Shown in pieces: positions 42,051 to 47,865 of a stretch of DNA of 47,865 nucleotides. The DNA is from Halomonas campaniensis (GTDB lineage: Bacteria; Pseudomonadota; Gammaproteobacteria; Pseudomonadales; Halomonadaceae). Position 1 is the stretch's first letter, and the number at the start of each line of letters is the position of its first letter. The notes under the pieces were generated by a model. That model was not told the origin of the DNA, did no database searches, and saw only the letters and a list, made by a program, of their open reading frames with translations. The position numbers and the translations under genes were made by a program. Location: assembly GCF_002211105.1 (NCBI RefSeq), contig NZ_JPUA01000034.1, positions 963,871 through 1,011,735 on the forward strand, given 5' to 3'.

Positions 42051-42193
42051 GGCGTCTTATTTTCTTTTTAACGCCAATACAAATAAGAACGTTTTCCCTT
42101 TAAGGATCGCTTGATATTGTATAACATTACCTGGCTGTACGGCTTAGGAGCTAAAGCAGCTAATAAAATTAGCGTATCAAGGGATTATTTCTA

Positions 42194-43219
42194 ATGCAGA
42201 AGAAGCAGTTTGCGGTAGCGGTAGCTAGTCTGTTAGGTATCTCCTCGGTTCAAGCCACAACGCTTTATGATCAGGATGGCACAAAGCTGGATATTTATGG
42301 GCGTATCGCAATGGGGGTTGCGGGCGGTGGCCCCGAGTTTGATAGTGCTGGGAATAAAGTCGATGATGGGGCGGAATTCGTTGATGTCTACTCCCGTCTA
42401 GGGTTTCGGATGAGTCACAAGGTCACATCAGATCTAAACGCCTTTGGCCGCTTAGAGTGGCGATTTACCGGCGATGAGCGCAATACTGACCAGGGCTTTA
42501 ATGAAATCCGTCAGAGCTACATCGGCTTAGCAAGTAAACAGTACGGCACGCTACAAGCAGGTAACTTCGATAGTCTCTACTATCAATTTGTGTCGGCGCC
42601 GTTTGATGTTTATCTTGACCGCGGCCTGCTTTTTAATTCAACCGGGCTACAGTCGCGAGGCGACTCAATTGGTTACTACACGCCCGAACTGAACGGTTTC
42701 ACCTCTTTCCTGCAAGTAAAGCATTACAGTGAGCGCGGATTATCGGCTGCGGAGCAGAGTAGTGAAGGTGATGTCTTTGCCGCACAAGGGGGGATTCGCT
42801 ATCAGCAAGGCCCGTTTAAAGTAGGCTTTGGCGCAGTGGAAAATGAAGCTCGTGGTGGCGGCAGTGGAAACGGTGAGGTGCTATATGGTCTTATCGGTTC
42901 ATACTCACTATCTGATCAGTTATCAATGCGTTTAGGTATCGAAAGCCAAGACAATAGCGATACCGACGGAAAAGGGTTCGAAACGGTTGGCCTGGGGGGA
43001 ACCTACTCCACAGGTTCATGGGCGTTTACCGCAGATTACTACAATGTAGACCGCGACGAAGGCGAAGAGAGCAACGCCTGGGCTGCGGGCGCCTATTACA
43101 AGATTTCCAGTGCATTTGACGTGTTCGTAGAGCTAGCGGATGGCGATGCGCCCAGTCTGCGAAAAGAGAGTACCTCAGACAGGACGTATTGGCTGACTGG
43201 CGCACGCTATCACTTCTAG
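42194..43219 (+). CDS. Outer-membrane porin, paralogue 2
   Basis: A 341-residue porin closely related to the preceding one along its whole length (signal peptide to SVQA, then TTLYDQDGTKLDIYGRIAMG; FVDVYSRLGFRMSHKV; same TGARYHF end). It is shorter because of deletions in extracellular loops and has ordinary codon use (for example many TTA, CTA, GGG and GCG codons). It is probably a tandem duplicate expressed at a lower level or under other conditions. It lies between two terminators, so it has its own promoter in the 224-base gap upstream. Confidence 0.95.
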   Translation: MQKKQFAVAVASLLGISSVQATTLYDQDGTKLDIYGRIAMGVAGGGPEFDSAGNKVDDGAEFVDVYSRLGFRMSHKVTSDLNAFGRLEWRFTGDERNTDQGFNEIRQSYIGLASKQYGTLQAGNFDSLYYQFVSAPFDVYLDRGLLFNSTGLQSRGDSIGYYTPELNGFTSFLQVKHYSERGLSAAEQSSEGDVFAAQGGIRYQQGPFKVGFGAVENEARGGGSGNGEVLYGLIGSYSLSDQLSMRLGIESQDNSDTDGKGFETVGLGGTYSTGSWAFTADYYNVDRDEGEESNAWAAGAYYKISSAFDVFVELADGDAPSLRKESTSDRTYWLTGARYHF

Positions 43220-43257
43220 TGTCGCTCTAACGCATTAAAAATCATTTGTTTATATTG

Positions 43258-43289
43258 AAACGGTCTCATTAATGAGGCCGTTTTTTTTT
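43258..43289 (+). terminator. Rho-independent terminator after porin 2
   Basis: AAACGGTCTCAT pairs with ATGAGGCCGTTT (one G-T wobble) around a 2-base centre and runs into nine T residues. Confidence 0.9.
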
Positions 43290-43387
43290 GGATTTTCAAC
43301 AATAGTTATTTTCACACGAAGAATGAATAAGCTGTACAGGGATTGTCCATGTAGAGCCGCTGGCAGTATTCGCCTACAATGGGCGGC

Positions 43388-43414
43388 TGGCAAAAGCGCT
43401 TTGCGCTTATGCCA
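43388..43414 (+). repeat. Hairpin in the leader of the capsule operon
   Basis: TGGCA-A-AAGCGC (43388-43399) and GCGCTT-A-TGCCA (43103-equivalent arm, 43403-43414) form an 11-bp stem with one A-A mismatch and a TTT loop. No T run follows. It lies about 60 bases before the ops-like sequence. Confidence 0.55.
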
Positions 43415-43471
43415 ACCACTTTCATCCACCCAGAGAAGTAGGGCAAGGGAATACGCCCGTTATAATCCCTG

Positions 43472-43483
43472 GGCGGTAGCGTG
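43472..43483 (+). promoter_or_regulatory. ops (RfaH recruitment) element of the capsule operon
   Basis: GGCGGTAGCGTG matches the ops element, the core of the JUMPstart sequence found upstream of capsule, O-antigen and LPS operons in enterobacteria. RNA polymerase pauses there and recruits RfaH, which prevents premature termination in long polysaccharide operons. It lies 20 bases before the first capsule gene. A perfect TATAAT at 43461-43466 is so close that the transcript would begin within ops if that were the promoter, so the true promoter is probably further upstream. Confidence 0.8.
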
Positions 43484-43503
43484 CCTTTTATTTGGAAATA
43501 ACT

Positions 43504-43911
43504 ATGTCGATATCTCAATGTTCAGTGGTCACTCCAGCACGCATGCTGCTGGCAGCGCTGAGCTTAGCCGTGGTGAGTGGTTGTGCCTCGTACCCCTCCA
43601 GCTCAGCTCAGCAAGAAGCGCAATATGTATTGAATAACGACCCGGCCACTCTGCTGCAAGACGAAAATCTCAATGGCTTTTTAACCCAAGCGCCCGCAGG
43701 TGGCGTGCTGAATGTACCAGAAAGCCCATGGGGTAATAATGTCGAGGTGGTAGCTGACGCCGCTTACCTTGCCGCCAGTGGACGTGAATGCCGCAAGCTA
43801 ACAGTGGTAGCGGTTGATTCGAACAATGCGCGTTCAGCACTCGTCTGCAAAACACCCAATGGCTGGGTTAACCAACGCGTTGTGGCACAAACAACACAGG
43901 GGCGCAATTAA
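43504..43911 (+). CDS. Small outer-membrane lipoprotein, first gene of capsule operon
   Basis: A 135-residue putative lipoprotein: a signal peptide ending in the lipobox VVSGC (Cys near residue 28), then a short mature domain with two conserved-looking cysteines in AASGRECRKLTVV and ALVCKTPNGWVNQRVV. I recall this AASGRxCR...C pattern from small lipoproteins next to polysaccharide export genes (DVU3141-like), but do not assign a function. The gene overlaps the KpsD-like gene by one base (TAATG). ATG 43504 is preferred over TTG 43492. Confidence 0.8.
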   Translation: MSISQCSVVTPARMLLAALSLAVVSGCASYPSSSAQQEAQYVLNNDPATLLQDENLNGFLTQAPAGGVLNVPESPWGNNVEVVADAAYLAASGRECRKLTVVAVDSNNARSALVCKTPNGWVNQRVVAQTTQGRN

Positions 43912-45644
43912 TGAAAGTGACCACACTGCTTGACCGCGCTACGCTAAATCGTTCGTTAGCCGTCGCTTCCATTGCGATTGCCAGCGTCTTGGTAGCGCCC
44001 AATACCTGGGCACAGGCGCTGAGTCTTTCCGACAGCATTCTACCTGAGCAGGCCAACCAGCAAGGTAACTTGCCGCAGCAGGAAGTCAACGACACGCCGC
44101 GTGCCAACTGGAATAGCGGCACGTATGGCCCGGTTTCGGCCGCCCCGCAAGATCCCGATGTGCTACCGCCATTTGGCGCCAACTTGTTCACTGGTGGGTT
44201 TCGCGGCGCAATGGGGGATGGCCTCAACCCTGACTACCGGATTAAGCCCGGCGACCAGGTCACCGTTCGCGCCTGGGGCGCATTTGAACTAGACCGGGTG
44301 CTACCCGTCGATGCCCAAGGAAATATTTTCATTCCTGGCTCAGGGCCACTCAACGTAGAAGGGCAGAGCAGTCAACAAGTTGATGCCAGCGTGCGTCAAG
44401 CCATTACCTCGGTATACCCAGATAACGTCCAGGTCTATACCAACCTGCAAGGTGTGCAGCCCGTAGCTGTCTACGTCACAGGTTATGTTGAAAACCCCGG
44501 CCGTTACGCGGGCACCCCCAACGACTCTCTGCTCTATTTTCTGGATCAGTCCGGTGGCATAGATCAAGATCTGGGCAGTTACCGGCAAATTCGTGTAATG
44601 CGCGACGGTCGCAATGTCGCCACCGTGGATCTCTATGATTTCTTGATCAACGGCAATATACCTCGCCCGCAGTTCCAAGATGGCGATACCATCGTCGTTG
44701 AAGAGCGTGGCCCCGCAATTGCGGTAGGTGGAGATGTTCACCGTGAATACCGCTATGAAATGACTGGCAGCAGCTTGAGCGGTGCTGAGCTGGTGAATCT
44801 GGCGCGGTTAAGAAGCGGTGTTTCACACGTTTTGCTACATGGTGACCGTGAAGAAGGCCCTATTGCCCAATACTTCCCCATCGATATGTTTGCCGGTCAA
44901 ACAATCCGCAGCGGCGACGAAGTGCTGTTCAGCTCAGATAAGCGCAGTGAAACCATCGTTGTGGAAGTAGAAGGCAGCTATTACGGGCCTTCACGTTACG
45001 CATTGCCGCGAGATGCTCGTTTAAGCGAGTTGCTAGACGCAATTGCCGTACCAGAAAACATGACCGCTGTGGAAAGCATCTCAATACAGCGGGAAAGTGT
45101 TAAGAAGCAGCAAGCGCAGTCCCTTGAAGAGAGCTTACGCCGTCTAGAGACCACCTACCTAGGTGCGCCTTCCAGCACCAATGAAGAAGCGCAAATTCGT
45201 GTTCAAGAAGCGGAGCTGATCCAAGACTTTATCTCCCGGGCCAGCGAGTTAGAACCCAGTGGCCGTCTAGTCGTAGCCTACGACGGGCGTATTTCTGACA
45301 TCCGCCTGCAAGACGGTGATGTCGTTACTATTCCTGAATTGAGCGACTCCATGCTAATCAGTGGTGAAGTGCTTGTGCCCCAAGCCGCTGTTTATCGCCC
45401 AGGCATGAGCGTGATCGACTACATTGAAGGCGCAGGCGGGTTCACTGACCGGGCCGATGACGACCATATCCTTGTAGTACGCCAGAACGGTGCGGTTGAG
45501 AACGCCCGCAACGTTAACTTGCGCCCCGGTGACGAAATACTCGTCATGCCCGCTGCTCCCACGCACAACCTTCAGCTAGCCTCTACGCTAACGCAGATCC
45601 TCTACCAGATTGCCGTAGCAACCAAAGTAGCGGTTGATCTGTAA
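43911..45644 (+). CDS. Polysaccharide export protein, KpsD/Wza-like (SLBB domains)
   Basis: A 577-residue periplasmic/outer-membrane polysaccharide export protein. A signal peptide ends near APNTWAQA; there is no lipobox, as in KpsD and unlike Wza. The polysaccharide-export domain starts at DYRIKPGDQVTVRAWG (about 105), followed by SLBB repeats (VAVYVTGYVENPGRY near 185, VGGDVHREYRY near 275, MLISGEVLVPQAAVYRPG near 480) and a hydrophobic C-terminal helix (LASTLTQILYQIAVATKVAV). It forms the channel through which capsule leaves the cell. Confidence 0.92.
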   Translation: MKVTTLLDRATLNRSLAVASIAIASVLVAPNTWAQALSLSDSILPEQANQQGNLPQQEVNDTPRANWNSGTYGPVSAAPQDPDVLPPFGANLFTGGFRGAMGDGLNPDYRIKPGDQVTVRAWGAFELDRVLPVDAQGNIFIPGSGPLNVEGQSSQQVDASVRQAITSVYPDNVQVYTNLQGVQPVAVYVTGYVENPGRYAGTPNDSLLYFLDQSGGIDQDLGSYRQIRVMRDGRNVATVDLYDFLINGNIPRPQFQDGDTIVVEERGPAIAVGGDVHREYRYEMTGSSLSGAELVNLARLRSGVSHVLLHGDREEGPIAQYFPIDMFAGQTIRSGDEVLFSSDKRSETIVVEVEGSYYGPSRYALPRDARLSELLDAIAVPENMTAVESISIQRESVKKQQAQSLEESLRRLETTYLGAPSSTNEEAQIRVQEAELIQDFISRASELEPSGRLVVAYDGRISDIRLQDGDVVTIPELSDSMLISGEVLVPQAAVYRPGMSVIDYIEGAGGFTDRADDDHILVVRQNGAVENARNVNLRPGDEILVMPAAPTHNLQLASTLTQILYQIAVATKVAVDL

Positions 45645-45649
45645 TAGGA

Positions 45650-45788
45650 GAAGGGTGAGGAGTGAGGAGTTAGGGGAGGAGTGAAGAGTAAGGAGTGAGG
45701 GGGTGAAGAAAGTCCCTCTCACACCTCACAATTTACACCTCACCCCTTACCCCTCACCTCTCACCCCTCACCCCTTACACCTCACTTA
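45650..45788. repeat. Heptamer-type repeat tract, locus 2, with opposed arms
   Basis: The first half (about 45654-45706) is a degenerate run of GTGAGGA/GTGAAGA units; the second (about 45715-45785) is a run of CACCTCA/CCCTCACC units, its approximate reverse complement. It fills the 160-base gap between the KpsD-like and KpsM-like genes. The arms could pair into a long imperfect hairpin in the operon mRNA. Confidence 0.8.
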
Positions 45789-45804
45789 TTCAAGAAGTAG
45801 TGCT

Positions 45805-46617
45805 ATGGATAACGTAAACGGTGGCCCACGGCGGAGTGCACGAACACCGTGGCAAGTCACTCGCAGCGTGTGGTACGCCATGTTCATGCGCGAAGCTATT
45901 TCGCGCACCATGTCAGACCGCATGGGCTGGTTCTGGATGATCTTCGAGCCAGTCGCCTTTGTCGCCATTATGGTAGGTATTCGTAGCTTTATTCGCGGCG
46001 ACCGCCTGGTAGTAAATGCCGAATTTATCCCCTGGATGATTACGGGCTTAATGGGCTTTTTCTTGGTTCGGGAAGGCATGATGCGAGGGATGGGCGCCAT
46101 TAATGGCAATAAGGCTCTGTTCGCTTATCGTCAAGTGCAGCCCGTAGACCCCGTGCTAGTGCGCAACTTTCTAGAAGGCATGCTGCGCAGTTTTATCTTC
46201 CTGATTTTTATAGGTGGCGGATTAATGCTGGGGCTGGACATATACCCAGATAATGCTCTTCGAGCGATGGCCGCTTGGCTTTCTTTATGGAGCCTAGGGC
46301 TTGGTTTGGGGCTGGTAACCTCAGTAGCTGCGACCTTGGTACCCGAGCTTGGCCGGGTGATCACCATGCTCTCTTTACCGCTGCTAATAATCTCTGGGGT
46401 GATTTTGCCGCTCAATGCCTTGCCCCACTGGTTGCTGGAATACCTGATGCTTAACCCCATCCCCCATGGCCTTGAAACCCTGCGCCTGGGCTTTTTTGAC
46501 AAGTATCAAGTCGTACAGGGCACCAGCATGCTCTACCTCTGGCTCTTTACATTTACGCTAATCGCCCTGGGGCTATTGATGCACCTGCGCTTTATTGATC
46601 GATTGAAGGCACAATAA
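45805..46617 (+). CDS. Capsule polysaccharide ABC transporter permease, KpsM/BexB/CtrC-like
   Basis: A 270-residue ABC-2-type permease with six hydrophobic segments. VWYAMFMREAISRTMSDRMGWFWMIFEPVAFV at the N terminus and LNPIPHGLETLRLGFFDKY near the C terminus are typical of group 2/3 capsule exporters. ATG 45805 has AAGAAG about eight bases upstream; the frame is open 34 codons further, but that part only translates the repeat tract (Pro/His/Leu/Thr-rich) and is rejected. Confidence 0.93.
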   Translation: MDNVNGGPRRSARTPWQVTRSVWYAMFMREAISRTMSDRMGWFWMIFEPVAFVAIMVGIRSFIRGDRLVVNAEFIPWMITGLMGFFLVREGMMRGMGAINGNKALFAYRQVQPVDPVLVRNFLEGMLRSFIFLIFIGGGLMLGLDIYPDNALRAMAAWLSLWSLGLGLGLVTSVAATLVPELGRVITMLSLPLLIISGVILPLNALPHWLLEYLMLNPIPHGLETLRLGFFDKYQVVQGTSMLYLWLFTFTLIALGLLMHLRFIDRLKAQ

Positions 46618-46620
46618 ACT

Positions 46621-47721
46621 ATGCAACGTTCTTTTCGTCATTTTATAAAAACATCGCCACACTGGGCCGTGGCGTTTATCGCGATAGCTTTGGTTTCGTT
46701 TTATTGGTTTGTATGGGCGGAAGACCGCTATGTTTCCCGCGCAACCGTGGTGCTAGAAAGCCCACAGCTAGCAACGCCGGAATTTAGCCTATCTTCAATT
46801 ATGGGTAGCGGTGGTGGGGGCAATACCCACGATCTGTTGCTGCTGCGTGAGCACTTACTCTCTGTAGACATGCTACGCTTACTGGACGAAGAGCTGAATC
46901 TGCGAGAGCACTATTCCGAGAACGGAGATATCTTCGCCAAACTACTTAACCGCGATGCCCCTATTGAAGACCTGCACAAATACTACCTGCGCCGGGTAGA
47001 GGTCGAGCTGGATGAGTACGCAGGCGTTCTGAATATTCACGTGCAAGCATATACCCCAGAATTTGCCCATGACATGACCACACTGCTACTAGAAGCAGGT
47101 GAAGAGCACATGAACGGAATGGGGCACCGCCTAGCGGATGAGCAGGTGAAGTTTCTAGAGCAGCAAATGGTGCGTTTAGACGAGCGCTTTAAAGAAACGC
47201 GTGCGGCCCTATTAGAGTTTCAAAATGAACATGGGTTGGTGTCGCCTACCAGCACAGTAGAAAGCATCAACCAAGTAGTCGCCACGTTAGAAGCAGACCT
47301 TGCCCGTTTCCAGGCACAGCGTAATGCCTTGGCTAGCTACCAAAGCACTCAGTCAGCTCAGTTGCGTGACGTAGAGCGTAATATTAACGCGCTACGCGAT
47401 CAAATTGTTGAACAGCGCGACCGCCTCGCACAAGCGGCGGGTGGTTCGCTGAACAGTATTTCCGCAGAGTATGAAACGCTAGAGTTACAGGCGCAGTTCG
47501 CTCAGGAGACCTACTCCAGCGCACTCGCTGCCCTAGAAAACACTCGTTTAGAAGCTGCCCGCCAGCTCAAGCAGGTAAGCGTGCTGCAAAGCCCGCTATT
47601 CCCCGAATACCCCACAGACCCCAACCGGCTCTACAACAGCAGCGTATTCGCCATCATCACCATCTTCCTTGCCTTTATCTTCAGCATGTTGATGATGATC
47701 ATCAAGGATCACCGCGATTAA
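46621..47721 (+). CDS. Capsule export inner-membrane protein, KpsE/BexC/CtrB-like
   Basis: A 366-residue polysaccharide co-polymerase-family protein: one membrane helix at residues 14-32, a periplasmic domain with a long coiled coil (about 160-310), a proline-rich LQSPLFPEYPTDPNRL segment just before the second membrane helix (about 342-362), and a short cytosolic end. It links the ABC exporter to the KpsD-like channel. It begins three bases after the permease stop. Confidence 0.92.
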   Translation: MQRSFRHFIKTSPHWAVAFIAIALVSFYWFVWAEDRYVSRATVVLESPQLATPEFSLSSIMGSGGGGNTHDLLLLREHLLSVDMLRLLDEELNLREHYSENGDIFAKLLNRDAPIEDLHKYYLRRVEVELDEYAGVLNIHVQAYTPEFAHDMTTLLLEAGEEHMNGMGHRLADEQVKFLEQQMVRLDERFKETRAALLEFQNEHGLVSPTSTVESINQVVATLEADLARFQAQRNALASYQSTQSAQLRDVERNINALRDQIVEQRDRLAQAAGGSLNSISAEYETLELQAQFAQETYSSALAALENTRLEAARQLKQVSVLQSPLFPEYPTDPNRLYNSSVFAIITIFLAFIFSMLMMIIKDHRD

Positions 47722-47725
47722 GTTT

Positions 47726-47805
47726 GGGGTGAAGGGTGAAGGGTGAAGGGTGAATAGTGAGGAGCACTCCACACGATTCACCATTTACCGCTTACAATTC
47801 ACATT
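47726..47805. repeat. Heptamer-type repeat tract, locus 3
   Basis: Four tandem copies of a GGGTGAA unit (47726-47754), then a spacer and TTCACCATTTACC...TTCACA in the opposite sense up to about 47803. It lies directly before repeat copy 9. Confidence 0.8.
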
Positions 47806-47807
47806 TT

Positions 47808-47865
47808 GTAGCGCGTGGTAACGAATCTCGCGAGGTACGAGCGAATGAGGCACCCGCGGGAGGCG
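47808..47865 (+). repeat. Dispersed GC-rich intergenic repeat, copy 9 (cut by window end)
   Basis: GTAGCGCGTGGTAACGAATC ... GAGGCACCCGCGGGAGGCG, the left part of the element in plus orientation. The middle is longer and diverged compared with copies 1, 3 and 7. It continues past the window. Confidence 0.8.

Noticed and set aside
43461..43466. Perfect TATAAT as the capsule operon promoter
   Set aside because: No acceptable -35 lies 16-18 bases upstream, and transcription would start inside the ops element, which must be transcribed to work. It is kept only as an open question.
45703..45804. 34-codon N-terminal extension of the KpsM-like permease
   Set aside because: It only translates the heptamer tract into a Pro/His/Leu/Thr repeat; ATG 45805 gives the normal family start.

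Overview
The window is a 47.9 kb chromosomal segment of a moderately GC-rich gammaproteobacterium. The acidic exported proteins, the gene set and the order HAD phosphatase - rppH - ptsP - ... - lgt - thyA - folA point to a Halomonas/Vreelandella-like member of the Oceanospirillales; this placement is inferred from the proteins, not from a database search. I see no rRNA, tRNA, CRISPR array, insertion sequence or prophage.

Layout. 1-9.9 kb is core metabolism: the 3' end of hslO (Hsp33), pckA, an FMN-dependent 2-hydroxyacid dehydrogenase, a LysR regulator divergent from a small DUF1127 protein, tex, and a translationally coupled gshA-dsbB pair. An alpha/beta hydrolase of arylformamidase type follows. 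11.0-23.8 kb is one block of twelve minus-strand genes. It encodes a flavin monooxygenase/old-yellow-enzyme fusion, an SDR, a MarR regulator, an enoyl-CoA hydratase, an acyl-CoA dehydrogenase, an aryl-CoA ligase, a five-gene LIV-type ABC importer, a thioesterase and a RidA protein. The best reading is aerobic 2-aminobenzoate (anthranilate) breakdown through CoA thioesters: uptake by the ABC system, activation by the ligase, hydroxylation plus ring reduction by the fusion enzyme, then beta-oxidation-like steps, with RidA a candidate for removing the amino group as an imine. Two AT-rich perfect palindromes sit over the presumed promoter and are candidate MarR operators.

24-31.8 kb holds rsd, an RND efflux pump with its adaptor, mdh, a VapBC-like toxin-antitoxin pair and a HAD phosphatase. 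32-40.6 kb holds rppH, ptsP, an NRDE-family protein, a membrane protein that joins a degenerate histidine-kinase DHp helix pair directly to a receiver domain (no ATPase domain), lgt, thyA, folA and a ProQ/FinO-domain protein with an N-terminal coiled coil. 40.9-43.2 kb carries two tandem paralogous porins, each with its own terminator.

From 43.5 kb to the end lies the start of a group 2/3-type capsule export operon (lipoprotein, KpsD-like, KpsM-like, KpsE-like). It is preceded by a sequence matching the ops element used by RfaH. The ATPase partner (KpsT) is not in the window.

The intergenic regions are rich in repeats: at least nine copies of a GC-rich dispersed element, three heptamer (GTGAGGN/GTGAAGG-type) tracts that often sit beside it, and one 150-bp element with 9-bp terminal inverted repeats and several nested stems.
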